A stretch of 64,000 nt of DNA, from NCBI GenBank assembly GCA_964344145.1, contig CAYFME010000002.1, forward strand, positions 1-64,000, given 5' to 3'. Under the pieces are notes generated by a model. That model searched no databases and was not told the DNA's origin. It worked only from the letters and a program-made list of their open reading frames with translations. The first letter of the stretch is position 1, and every line of letters begins with the position of its first letter. Made by a program: the position numbers and the translations under genes. Below, piece after piece: positions 7,968-15,370 of the stretch. This DNA comes from JABJOE01 sp964344145. GTDB taxonomy: Bacteria; Patescibacteriota; Patescibacteriia; UBA9934.

Positions 7968-10082
7968 ATGCCTAAACACACATTCAAGATCTCCGGCATG
8001 CACTGTGCGTCGTGTGCTGTGAAGATCCAAGGTTCCCTTGAGGCGTTGCCGGAGGTGACGTCGGCATCGGTGAACTATGCCATGGCAGAGGCGCATGTTG
8101 AGACGAGCTCGGATGATCCTTCGGCGTTGCACGAGGTGGTCGTGAAGGAAGGGTATGCGGTTGTTGACGAGGACGAGGCAGCGCATGAGCACTTGGAAGA
8201 CGCCAAGCGCGCGAAGCGAAAGGCGCTGATTGCGAGCGCTCTGGCGTTGCCGGTCTTTGTGCTGGCAATGTTCGGCATTGAGTTTCCGGGAGAGCTATAC
8301 GTTGAGGCACTGCTGACGTTGATCATTGTCTTTGGACCAGGGCTTGAGTTCCACACATCGGCCCTCAAGCAGCTCAAGAAGTTCAGTGCCAATATGGACA
8401 GTCTCATCTCAATGGGAACATTGGCAGCAACGATCTTCAGTCTCTGGTCGATGGCGCAGGGTGGTGACGTGTACTTTGAGACCGCAGCCATCATTACGGC
8501 ACTCATTCTCGTCGGTCGCTACTTCGAGGCTCTGTCAAAAGGACGAGCTGGGGAAGCGATCGCAAAGTTGCTTGAGCTTGGCGCAAAGCAGGCGCATCTT
8601 CTACAAGATGATGGCTCGACCATGGATGTTGATGTTCAAGATTTGCAGATAGGGGATGTCGTACTTGTGAAGCCTGGTGAGAAGATCCCGCTTGATGGAT
8701 TGGTCATTGAAGGATCGTCGACCATCGACGAGTCGATGCTGACGGGTGAGAGCGTGCCGGTAAAGAAAGCGGTTGATGAGGAGGTCTATGGAGCAACCTT
8801 GAACCAGACTGGCGTGCTTAAGGTGCGTATTCGTGCGACGTCAGAGACCTCTGTCCTATCGCAGATCATCGAGCTCGTGAAAGAGGCACAGGCGCAGAAA
8901 GCGCCGATGCAGAAGCTGGCCGATCGCATCTCGGGCGTCTTTGTTCCGATTGTCATTGTTATTGCCGTTGTGACGTTTGCGATTTGGATGGCGATCGGAT
9001 CTGGTTTGGACACATCGCTGATTGCCGCCGTGGCTGTTCTGGTCATCGCGTGTCCCTGTGCATTGGGCCTGGCAACACCCACAGCGATTCTCGTTGGAAC
9101 CGGCCGTGCGGCAAAGAGTGGCATCTTCATCAAATCTGGCGAGGCGCTGGAGCGTGGAAAGAAGCTCGACGTCGTGATGCTTGATAAGACTGGTACAATC
9201 ACACAAGGAAAGCCGGCAGTGACCGATGTGCTGACGAACAATGTTGACGAAGGCGAGCTACTGCATTTGGCAGCGTCCGTTGAGTCTGCGTCTGAGCATC
9301 CGTTGGCCGCAGCGATCGTGACGTCAGCGAAGGATCGCAATGTCGAGCTGTTGAAAGTCGAAGAGGCACAATCCGAGACAGGAAAAGGAATGAGCGGACG
9401 TGTCGACGGAGCGGTGGTGCGCGTTGGACGTCGTGGGTTTGTTCTAGGGACCGATGCTGTATCTGCCGATGATGTTGCGCGCTTGGAGCATGAGGCGAAA
9501 ACGGTGGTGTTCGTGTCCAAGGATGATGTGTGCGTCGGCGCGATTGCCATTGCCGATCCGCTCAAAGACGGTGCCGTGGATGCAATGCGTAAGCTGCGAA
9601 CGCTTGGTATCAACCCGGTGATGATCACGGGAGATAATGAGCGAACCGCGCACGCGATTGCAGAGCAGGTGGGGATTACCGAAGTTCACGCAGAGGTCTT
9701 TCCGGACGATAAGCTGGAGCTTGTGAAGGCGGCGCAACAGGAAGGAAAACGTGTGGCGTTTGTCGGCGATGGGATTAACGACGCTCCAGCACTCACGCAG
9801 GCTAACCTCGGTATCGCGATGGGAACAGGGACGGACATCGCTATCGAGTCCGGTCAGATCGTCATCATCGGCGGTGAGGCAACGAAGATCCCCGAGTCGA
9901 TTATCATCTCACGCAAGACGTTCTCGACGATCAAGCAGAATCTCTTCTGGGCGTTCATCTACAATACGCTCGGGATTCCGCTGGCAGCGTTGGGACTGCT
10001 CAATCCTATGATCGCCGCCGGTGCCATGGCCTTCTCCTCGATCTCTGTTCTGCTCAATTCTCTGAGATTAAAGCGTATCTAG
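7968..10082 (+). CDS. copA: Copper-transporting P1B-type ATPase
   Basis: A 704-residue pump that exports Cu(I) at the cost of ATP. The single N-terminal HMA domain has GMHCASCA (cysteines 13 and 16). The actuator loop TGES, the transport motif CPC (362-364), the phosphorylated DKTGT (Asp406), SEHPLAAAI and GDGINDAP (from residue 600) are all intact. It is of normal length for a one-HMA CopA. It is the last gene of the copper module and is followed by a strong terminator. Confidence 0.95.
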   Translation: MPKHTFKISGMHCASCAVKIQGSLEALPEVTSASVNYAMAEAHVETSSDDPSALHEVVVKEGYAVVDEDEAAHEHLEDAKRAKRKALIASALALPVFVLAMFGIEFPGELYVEALLTLIIVFGPGLEFHTSALKQLKKFSANMDSLISMGTLAATIFSLWSMAQGGDVYFETAAIITALILVGRYFEALSKGRAGEAIAKLLELGAKQAHLLQDDGSTMDVDVQDLQIGDVVLVKPGEKIPLDGLVIEGSSTIDESMLTGESVPVKKAVDEEVYGATLNQTGVLKVRIRATSETSVLSQIIELVKEAQAQKAPMQKLADRISGVFVPIVIVIAVVTFAIWMAIGSGLDTSLIAAVAVLVIACPCALGLATPTAILVGTGRAAKSGIFIKSGEALERGKKLDVVMLDKTGTITQGKPAVTDVLTNNVDEGELLHLAASVESASEHPLAAAIVTSAKDRNVELLKVEEAQSETGKGMSGRVDGAVVRVGRRGFVLGTDAVSADDVARLEHEAKTVVFVSKDDVCVGAIAIADPLKDGAVDAMRKLRTLGINPVMITGDNERTAHAIAEQVGITEVHAEVFPDDKLELVKAAQQEGKRVAFVGDGINDAPALTQANLGIAMGTGTDIAIESGQIVIIGGEATKIPESIIISRKTFSTIKQNLFWAFIYNTLGIPLAALGLLNPMIAAGAMAFSSISVLLNSLRLKRI

Positions 10083-10100
10083 GCAAAACGGGAGGTAAAC

Positions 10101-10128
10101 AAAAACTCCGCCTTTTGGCGGGGTTTTT
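10101..10128 (+). terminator. Intrinsic terminator of copA
   Basis: CTCCGCC (10106-10112), loop TTTT, GGCGGGG (10117-10123), then TTTTT. Confidence 0.85.
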
Positions 10129-10202
10129 GATGACCAGTCACAGTCACGCCGTTAGTATAGGGGATTTTGCGGATTTGGCAAATGTGGATATCCGAAAGAT
10201 GA

Positions 10203-10270
10203 CAATAATTAAACGCGACCGTATCAGTTATTGATTTGACCAATTCAAGCCCGATCAGCACTGAATTGGT
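10203..10270. repeat. GATC-centred palindrome, plus a degenerate neighbour
   Basis: A 32-bp palindrome at 10239-10270 with arms ACCAATTCA and TGAATTGGT; the exact centre is GATC (CCCGATCAGC). It matches the element at 54625-54656 at 28 of 32 positions. A weaker inverted repeat at 10203-10233 (CAATAA/TTATTG) has CGACCG at its centre. The rest of the 10083-10361 spacer holds only the copA and C2 terminators. Confidence 0.75.
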
Positions 10271-10287
10271 TATATGTAAAAAGCGAG

Positions 10288-10318
10288 CGCCCCGGACCGG
10301 TCGTGTCGGTACGGGGCG
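10288..10318 (-). terminator. Hairpin terminator of cassette C2
   Basis: On the minus strand CGCCCC, GT, ACCG, a loop, CGGT, CC, GGGGCG; the tail is CTCGCTTTTT. Confidence 0.8.
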
Positions 10319-10361
10319 GGTTGAGTGACTGGCTCCGGGGCGGCGAGACGGTTGGCGCGAG

Positions 10362-10640
10362 TCAGGAGGTAGGTGGGTTCAGGAGATCGGTCTCCTCGAC
10401 GTCCTCCTGTGCGCGGAGCCATGCGAGGACACGCTCGGCATCCACTGGGCGGAAGAGGCAGCGGACGTGCGACCCTGGCGAGGGGTTCATGCCACCGACC
10501 GATTGGATGCCCGATTCCTCGATCCACGCGAGGAAGCGACTGACGAGGTTGAGCTGCGGATCGTCTGATCCCGACTTGTCGCGGATGATCATCCACGTCA
10601 TGTTGCCCATGTGTTCGAAGTATCGGTCACCGATGACCAT
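10362..10640 (-). CDS. Cassette C2: GC-rich 92-residue protein of unknown family
   Basis: I start it at the ATG at 10640, which has GGAG six bases upstream; the longer version would begin inside the -10 box. The product opens MVIGDRYFEHMGNMTWMII and contains NLVSRFLAWIEESGIQSVGG and a region, HVRCLFRPVDAERVLAWLR, suggestive of a small alpha/beta sandwich. I do not recognise it. It is GC-rich, stands alone on the minus strand between copA and HU, and has its own promoter and terminator. Confidence 0.65.
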   Translation of the reverse strand: MVIGDRYFEHMGNMTWMIIRDKSGSDDPQLNLVSRFLAWIEESGIQSVGGMNPSPGSHVRCLFRPVDAERVLAWLRAQEDVEETDLLNPPTS

Positions 10641-10699
10641 GAGATGCTCCATGAGAGAGGTCGGCTGATACCCAACCGAAGGTTGTCTGGCGACGTTGA

Positions 10700-10728
10700 A
10701 CATTAGTGCACTAAGAAAGAAACGTCAA
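10700..10728 (-). promoter_or_regulatory. Promoter of cassette C2
   Basis: On the minus strand TTGACG (10723-10728), 17-nt spacer, TAATGT (10700-10705). Confidence 0.65.
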
Positions 10729-10736
10729 TACAAACA

Positions 10737-10762
10737 CAGAAGACCCCTTTCGGGGTCTTCTG
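10737..10762 (-). terminator. Terminator of the HU gene
   Basis: An 11-bp perfect stem CAGAAGACCCC with loop TTTC; it ends HU just upstream of the C2 promoter. Confidence 0.8.
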
Positions 10763-10778
10763 TTTGATGACGTTCTGC

Positions 10779-11072
10779 TTACGCTTGAGGCGTGCTTGCT
10801 TTGAGCTCGTCCTTTAATCGCTTTCCTGCTTTGAACTTCGGCACCTTTACGGCCGGGACGTCGATAATCTCGGTTGGCTTGCGTGGGTTGACGCCTTTTC
10901 GAGCCGCGCGGACGCGGGAAGAGAACGTACCGAATCCAGCAATGGTGACCTCTTCATCACGCTTGAGGGCGCTGATGACGATATCTTGAAAGGCTGCGAC
11001 CATGTCCTCAGCGTTTTTCTTTGGGATATCGAGGTGTTCTGCGATCTTGAGAGCGAGCGTAGCTTTGTTCAT
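10779..11072 (-). CDS. hup: HU-family DNA-binding protein
   Basis: A 97-residue histone-like protein that bends and packs DNA as a dimer. The family signature is clear: GFGTFSSRVRAARKGVNPRKP with the DNA-gripping arm, and KVPKFKAGKRLKDELK at the end. Length is usual for the family. The start codon lies about 2 nt after the predicted transcription start, so its mRNA is probably leaderless. Confidence 0.93.
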   Translation of the reverse strand: MNKATLALKIAEHLDIPKKNAEDMVAAFQDIVISALKRDEEVTIAGFGTFSSRVRAARKGVNPRKPTEIIDVPAVKVPKFKAGKRLKDELKASTPQA

Positions 11073-11080
11073 ACGGCGGA

Positions 11081-11109
11081 AGTATAGATCTAATCTTGAT
11101 TCTTGTCTA
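11081..11109 (-). promoter_or_regulatory. Promoter of the HU gene
   Basis: Minus strand: TAGACA, 17-nt spacer, TATACT. The start of transcription falls almost on the ATG at 11072. Confidence 0.6.
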
Positions 11110-11125
11110 GCCTTAGCGTGAATAA

Positions 11126-12655
11126 CTAGCGGGCATACTCGGTAACGCGCGTTTCGCGGATGACCGTTACCTTCACTTCACCTGGATACGTCAGCTCGCT
11201 TTCAATGCGTTTTGCAATGTCGCGAGCAAGATTATGCGCGTTGTAGTCGTCGATCTTTCCAGGCTGTACGAACACGCGCACCTCGCGTCCAGCTTGGATC
11301 GCGTAGGCCTTATCAACGCCTTCAAAGCTTGATGCTGTGTCTTCCAGGTTTTGCAAGCGCTGGATGTAATCTTCGATGGTATTGCGGCGCGCCCCTGGAC
11401 GTGCGCCCGAGATCGCATCAGCCGCTTTGACGATCACACCCTCGAGCGTACGAGGCTTGTCTTCGTGATGGGCAATGGACTGGTAGCACAACTCCTCAGG
11501 CCAACCGAACTTTTTCATGATGTTGTAGCCGATTTCCGGATGCGCTCCTTGCATGTCGTGGTCAACGGCCTTTCCGATGTCGTGGAAGAGTCCACCCTTC
11601 TTGCAGGCAAAGGCGTCGGCACCAAGTTCCTCGGCGATCATGCCCGAGATGCGAGCGACTTCAATCGAATGCTGCAGCACGTTCTGTCCGTAACTTGTGC
11701 GGAACTTCAGACGTCCGAGAATCGACACCAATTTTGGATCAATAGATGACACAGGAATACCAAGTTCGTACAGCGCATCCTCGCCAGCCTTCTTCATCTC
11801 TTTGGCAAGGTCTTTCTTTGCATCGTTCACCGCTGCCTCAATGCGCGCTGGCTGAATGCGACCGTCTTTGATCAGCATTTCAAGCGAACGCTTTGCAACC
11901 TGACGTCGAACAGGGGAGAAACCGGAGATGGTGATCATCTCTGGCGTGTCATCGATAATGAGTTCACAACCGGTCAGACGCTCGAGCGCTTTAATGTTGC
12001 GCCCTTCTTTTCCGATGATGCGTCCCTTCATGTCGTCCGATGGCAGTTCAACCAATGTTGTTGTTGCGTCCACGACGTGCGAGGAGGCGAACCGCTGGAT
12101 CACAAGCGAGAGGATTTTCTGTGCGCGGCGTTCCATCTCTTCCTCGCCCTGCTCATCAAGCTTTTTGATGCGTCCAAGAATGGCTTCTTTAGAATCTTCC
12201 TCAACCATAGAGAACAAATTTTCCTGCGCCTGCTCCTTGGTTAGGTCAGCGATCTGTTGAAGTTTCTCCATCTCCTGCTTTCGTAGCTCTTCGATAGCCT
12301 CTTCCTTCTTGTGGTACTCAAGTTCTTTGTTTTGAAGACGAGACTTGGTGTCTTCCAATTCAAGAAGATTTTTGTCGAAACGATTCTCACGTTCCTGCAA
12401 TCGCCGCTGTGCTTGCTTGATCTCTTTGCGAGCATCCTGAGCTTCGCGCTTTCCTTCCTCAAGAGCCTTGAGCGCCTGCTCCTTGGCCTTCAAGAGGATC
12501 TCCTGTTCTTTCCCTTTTGCATTCTTTAAGATCGACTCAGCTTTCGCCTCGGCCGACTTTACCTTGCCTTTCACGAGCGTTTGACGCACGACGTATCCAA
12601 CGACGAGTCCAATCACCAGCCCGGCAAGTCCTAAAAACAAACCAATGGTAGTCAT
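11126..12655 (-). CDS. rny: Ribonuclease Y
   Basis: A 509-residue membrane-anchored endoribonuclease that starts mRNA decay. Order of parts: an N-terminal membrane helix (about residues 5-25), a long charged coiled coil (about 30-190), a KH domain with GRIIGKEGRNIKALE, and an HD phosphohydrolase domain with FHDIGKAVDHD (near 357) and a second HHEDK. The length matches RNase Y of Firmicutes. It is transcribed alone, after a leader that can form small hairpins. Confidence 0.95.
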   Translation of the reverse strand: MTTIGLFLGLAGLVIGLVVGYVVRQTLVKGKVKSAEAKAESILKNAKGKEQEILLKAKEQALKALEEGKREAQDARKEIKQAQRRLQERENRFDKNLLELEDTKSRLQNKELEYHKKEEAIEELRKQEMEKLQQIADLTKEQAQENLFSMVEEDSKEAILGRIKKLDEQGEEEMERRAQKILSLVIQRFASSHVVDATTTLVELPSDDMKGRIIGKEGRNIKALERLTGCELIIDDTPEMITISGFSPVRRQVAKRSLEMLIKDGRIQPARIEAAVNDAKKDLAKEMKKAGEDALYELGIPVSSIDPKLVSILGRLKFRTSYGQNVLQHSIEVARISGMIAEELGADAFACKKGGLFHDIGKAVDHDMQGAHPEIGYNIMKKFGWPEELCYQSIAHHEDKPRTLEGVIVKAADAISGARPGARRNTIEDYIQRLQNLEDTASSFEGVDKAYAIQAGREVRVFVQPGKIDDYNAHNLARDIAKRIESELTYPGEVKVTVIRETRVTEYAR

Positions 12656-12709
12656 ATTCCAATTGGCTCGAACAACGAAAACAGACGAGACGTGGTCTCG
12701 TTACGCTAG

Positions 12710-12738
12710 TATTGTCACGGTTTGAAGACGTTTTGCAA
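12710..12738 (-). promoter_or_regulatory. Possible promoter and hairpin leader of rny
   Basis: Minus strand TTGCAA, 17-nt spacer, ACAATA. The 50-nt leader holds CGAGAC/GTCTCG, a 6-bp hairpin with a 3-nt loop. The spacing and both boxes are acceptable but not strong. Confidence 0.4.
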
Positions 12739-12828
12739 CGTCAGTGTTCGAAATGGATTCGATCTTCATACCTCTGGTGGCGACTGTTTTCCGTCCGGAG
12801 CCTAGTTAAGATTCACAAAGGCAGGTTA

Positions 12829-13560
12829 TCACTTCGTACCCTTCTCGTCAATCGCTGGTATTTCGAGGTTTTTTAGCAGGCTTGGCCAATTTTCTGAGGT
12901 GACATCGTCGAGATTGGCAGCGTCTTGAAGCTTGAATGGGCCGATGGATGATCGGTTCAGCTGACGGACGTAGCCGATGGTTTTGAGTTGCGCGGCAAGA
13001 TCGCGCGCCATGGCTCGAATATAGGTTCCGCTGGAGACGCGTGTCTGCACGGAAAGGATCATCAGACCGTCTTCAAGCCAAGGGTCTTTCAAAAGATCAA
13101 AGCTATGTACGGTGATGTCGCGCGGTGGTCGCTCGACCGTCTCACCTTTGCGCGCAAGCTCATAGAGCTTCTTTCCTTTTTGTTTGATAGCCGAGTACAT
13201 CGGTGGGATCTGTTGCATCGGTCCAGTGAAGTCGTTGATTTTGCAGTCAGGATTGATGACGAGTGTTCCGTCTTCAATCTTCGGATCTCGCCGTACCTCC
13301 GACTCAGGGTCGAGCGTTTCGGTTGTCGCACCAATCACAAACTCGGCCTCGTACGTTTTGTCGAGCCCGACGAAGTTGTTGATCTCGCGCGTTGCCTCGC
13401 GTCCGACCGCGACAATAAGTAGGCCGGTTGCAAATGGGTCGAGCGTGCCGGCGTGACCGATCTTTTTGATTCCCGTCACGCGACGCAAAGCATCCACGAC
13501 GTCATGACTCGTCATGCCGGCGGGTTTGTTGATGAGGAGGAAGCCTGAAGAGGGTTTCAT
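12829..13560 (-). CDS. truB: tRNA pseudouridine-55 synthase, short form
   Basis: A 243-residue enzyme making pseudouridine 55 in the T-loop of tRNAs. The N-terminus FLLINKPAGMTSHDVVD and the catalytic GHAGTLDPFATGLL (Asp41) are exact family marks; PPMYSAIKQKGKKLYELARKG follows. E. coli TruB has about 314 residues; the C-terminal PUA domain is missing or much reduced here. A short hairpin (13563-13581) lies just upstream of its start. Confidence 0.93.
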   Translation of the reverse strand: MKPSSGFLLINKPAGMTSHDVVDALRRVTGIKKIGHAGTLDPFATGLLIVAVGREATREINNFVGLDKTYEAEFVIGATTETLDPESEVRRDPKIEDGTLVINPDCKINDFTGPMQQIPPMYSAIKQKGKKLYELARKGETVERPPRDITVHSFDLLKDPWLEDGLMILSVQTRVSSGTYIRAMARDLAAQLKTIGYVRQLNRSSIGPFKLQDAANLDDVTSENWPSLLKNLEIPAIDEKGTK

Positions 13561-13562
13561 AT

Positions 13563-13692
13563 ATCAAGGTTAGACCTTGATTGCCTTTATATCAATAAAT
13601 GGGCCAATTTGTGAATGCAATTTAGATTCAAGGTTAAATCTTGCTGGGTGGAGAGGGTTCAAAACTATGCCGATCGGCTGATTTTTGAACCC
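13563..13692. repeat. Short hairpin and a GATC-centred palindrome between truB and C3
   Basis: ATCAAGGT-TAG-ACCTTGAT at 13563-13581. Then a 38-bp imperfect palindrome at 13655-13692: outer arms GGGTTCAAAA and TTTTTGAACCC, inner GCCGATCGGC, exact centre GATC. The palindrome ends 7 bp before the C3 promoter. Confidence 0.7.
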
Positions 13693-13699
13693 GACACAA

Positions 13700-13728
13700 T
13701 TGACTTGGCTCGGACCCTCTATTAAGGT
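13700..13728 (+). promoter_or_regulatory. Promoter of cassette C3
   Basis: TTGACT, 17-nt spacer, TAAGGT; a strong GAGGAGGA Shine-Dalgarno sequence follows before the ATG at 13759. Confidence 0.75.
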
Positions 13729-13758
13729 ACGCGCCTGGCTCTCATCGAGGAGGAAGAG

Positions 13759-14202
13759 ATGCCGATTGTGCGAGTGAGTGGCCTTCCCGGAGACGCGCAG
13801 CCCGCGGACGTGGCGTTCCTGCGTCTGTCGATCCAGCGCGCGGTCATGAGCGTGAAGGAGCTGGAGATCGGGGCGCTGGACTGGACCGACGTGCAGTTCT
13901 TGGCTCGGCACCCGGCCGACGAAGCGCAGCCTCAGCGGCTCGTCATCGAGGTGGCTGGCCTCTTCCGCGGAGACGACTGGCCGCAGCGCACGCCTCTGGT
14001 TCGCCAGACCTTGGCGGGGCTGCTGGCACGGGCCGTGCGCAAGCTCTTCCAGCAGTGGCGACACGAAGATCGGTATACGAGCCTGTTGAGCGTTGAGGTC
14101 CTCGAGTGGCCCTTCGACACGACGCTCGCCATGCCGCTCGACGCCGCCGAGGTCCCCGACAACCGCCAGGGCTACGCCTCGTTCCGCCTCGACGAGGACT
14201 GA
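13759..14202 (+). CDS. Cassette C3: GC-rich 147-residue protein of unknown family
   Basis: The protein opens MPIVRVSGLPGDAQPADVAFL and has a hydrophobic, helical middle (RQTLAGLLARAVRKLFQQW) and an acidic end (FRLDED). The MPIVRV start recalls small tautomerases, which use Pro1, but the length and the rest do not fit well, so I make no claim. It is strongly GC-rich, has a textbook Shine-Dalgarno sequence (GAGGAGGAAGAG before the ATG), and lies between truB and a pseudopilin gene with its own promoter and terminator. Confidence 0.75.
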   Translation: MPIVRVSGLPGDAQPADVAFLRLSIQRAVMSVKELEIGALDWTDVQFLARHPADEAQPQRLVIEVAGLFRGDDWPQRTPLVRQTLAGLLARAVRKLFQQWRHEDRYTSLLSVEVLEWPFDTTLAMPLDAAEVPDNRQGYASFRLDED

Positions 14203-14219
14203 TCCTCCGCCCACGACTG

Positions 14220-14244
14220 GTCCCGCGCTGCTACGGCGCGGGAC
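14220..14244 (+). terminator. Hairpin terminator of cassette C3
   Basis: GTCCCGCGC (14220-14228) pairs perfectly with GCGCGGGAC (14236-14244); tail TCGCTGCTTTT. Confidence 0.85.
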
Positions 14245-14264
14245 TCGCTGCTTTTATCGACGGC

Positions 14265-14273
14265 TGATATACT
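14265..14273 (+). promoter_or_regulatory. Extended -10 promoter of the pseudopilin gene
   Basis: TGATATACT. Its last base is 7 nt before the ATG at 14280, so transcription should start on the start codon itself. Confidence 0.65.
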
Positions 14274-14279
14274 TCCTTC

Positions 14280-14765
14280 ATGCACCGCCCTCAAGGCTAC
14301 ACATTGATCGACGTTATTGCTGCCTTTTTGTTGGTAGCAGTTTTGCTGATTGTGGGAGCGCTATTGTTCACAAATCCGTACGCCGAGCTCGAGCGTCAGC
14401 ACGACGTTGTGCGGCATGATGGTGTGCGCGATCTGATGGAGGCGATGTTGGAGCTGCAACAGGAGCAGCCTGAAGTGTTCTGGGATTTGCTTGAGGAGCT
14501 CGATGAGGAAGCGATGATGGTTGGAACCGGGACAGTGTGTGGCGGTCCGGCAACAGTCGCGGAGTGTTCGCAGGATATGTTGTGTCTTGATCTGACGGAG
14601 ACCTTGGCGTCGTATCTGGCTGCACTGCCGAGCGATCCGCTGGTAACAGAGTACTCAGCGTCGTCGAGTGGGTACTACATGCTCTACGATGACAGCGTGT
14701 TGGAAATTGGCGCTTGTGCACCACAGCAGCAAGAGGCAATTCGGCTGATGAGTTTCATCGAGTAG
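14280..14765 (+). CDS. Type IV pilin-like (pseudopilin) protein
   Basis: A 161-residue protein with a class III signal: a short leader MHRPQG, then YTLIDVIAAFLLVAVLLIVGALLF as the hydrophobic stalk. The usual Glu at mature position 5 is replaced by Asp. The globular part ends with LPSDPLVTEY and SSGYYMLYDDS, phrases seen in pilin-like proteins of CPR genomes, and four cysteines (VCGG, ECSQDMLC, GAC) that could pair. It would be processed by a prepilin peptidase not encoded here and could serve DNA uptake with ComEC at 25.4 kb. Its mRNA is predicted leaderless. Confidence 0.75.
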   Translation: MHRPQGYTLIDVIAAFLLVAVLLIVGALLFTNPYAELERQHDVVRHDGVRDLMEAMLELQQEQPEVFWDLLEELDEEAMMVGTGTVCGGPATVAECSQDMLCLDLTETLASYLAALPSDPLVTEYSASSSGYYMLYDDSVLEIGACAPQQQEAIRLMSFIE

Positions 14766-14786
14766 GCAAAAAATGCACCGCCACGT

Positions 14787-14815
14787 TTGACAGGTGTGTT
14801 TTTATTTCTCATGAT
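14787..14815 (+). promoter_or_regulatory. Promoter of cassette C4
   Basis: TTGACA, 17-nt spacer, CATGAT, the same -10 hexamer and spacing as cassette C9. Confidence 0.6.
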
Positions 14816-14857
14816 GAACTCGATGGAGAGAGGTGCGTCAGCAACAGGACAAGCGCC

Positions 14858-15259
14858 ATGGAGATCATCCTGCTGGGCTTGCCCAGTACCACAAACGAGG
14901 CGAGCGTGCTTGGGTACCTTGCCCGTCTAGGGCAGGTGATCTCGGGTACGTCCGACCTCTTCGTTCGAGAAGTCCGTCACGGCGGTGTCACGGCCGCCAT
15001 CGACAGAACGGTCGAAGTTCCAGAAGACGTGTGCGTCGTGAGAGTGGTGCTGCCCCGGTTCGTCCCGGGAGGCATCTGCAAGGGATTCGCTGTCTGGCTC
15101 ATGCGCGAGCTCAAGTGGCTCGCCGAGATTCTCCCCAAGGGGAGCGTCGTGAGGGTGAGCGTTTCACACGGTGTCGACGGTCTCGCTGTCGAGTGTGATG
15201 GAACGGTCATCGCCCAGATGATCCAGATCGGAACCCCCGGCGCACTCGCTATTGCGTAG
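14858..15259 (+). CDS. Cassette C4: GC-rich 133-residue protein of unknown family
   Basis: Started at the ATG at 14858, which fits the promoter and has a weak AGGA upstream. The product reads MEIILLGLPSTTNEASVLGYL and continues with VCVVRVVLPRFVPGGICKGFAVWLMRELKWLAEILPKG, then a beta-rich end; it looks like a compact soluble alpha/beta domain. I recognise no family or catalytic motif. It is GC-rich, lies between a pseudopilin gene and infB, and has its own promoter and hairpin terminator. Confidence 0.7.
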   Translation: MEIILLGLPSTTNEASVLGYLARLGQVISGTSDLFVREVRHGGVTAAIDRTVEVPEDVCVVRVVLPRFVPGGICKGFAVWLMRELKWLAEILPKGSVVRVSVSHGVDGLAVECDGTVIAQMIQIGTPGALAIA

Positions 15260-15290
15260 ATGCTGATGCTGAAGTCCTCGCAGACTCGTG

Positions 15291-15316
15291 GCCCCTGACG
15301 CTCGTGCGTTGGGGGC
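15291..15316 (+). terminator. Hairpin terminator of cassette C4
   Basis: GCCCCTGACGC (15291-15301) pairs with GCGTTGGGGGC (15306-15316) over 11 pairs with two G-T; the tail TCCGTGTATC has no T run. Confidence 0.65.
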
Positions 15317-15335
15317 TCCGTGTATCTGTGATTGC

Positions 15336-15364
15336 TTGACGTTTAGGCTTATTTTCGCTATCCT
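15336..15364 (+). promoter_or_regulatory. Promoter of infB (leaderless)
   Basis: TTGACG, 17-nt spacer, TATCCT ending 7 nt before the ATG at 15371, so the mRNA should begin with the start codon. Confidence 0.75.
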
Positions 15365-15370
15365 TCGGCC

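Noticed and set aside
13759..14202. Tautomerase identity for cassette C3
   Set aside because: Only the MPIVRV start fits; length and downstream residues do not.
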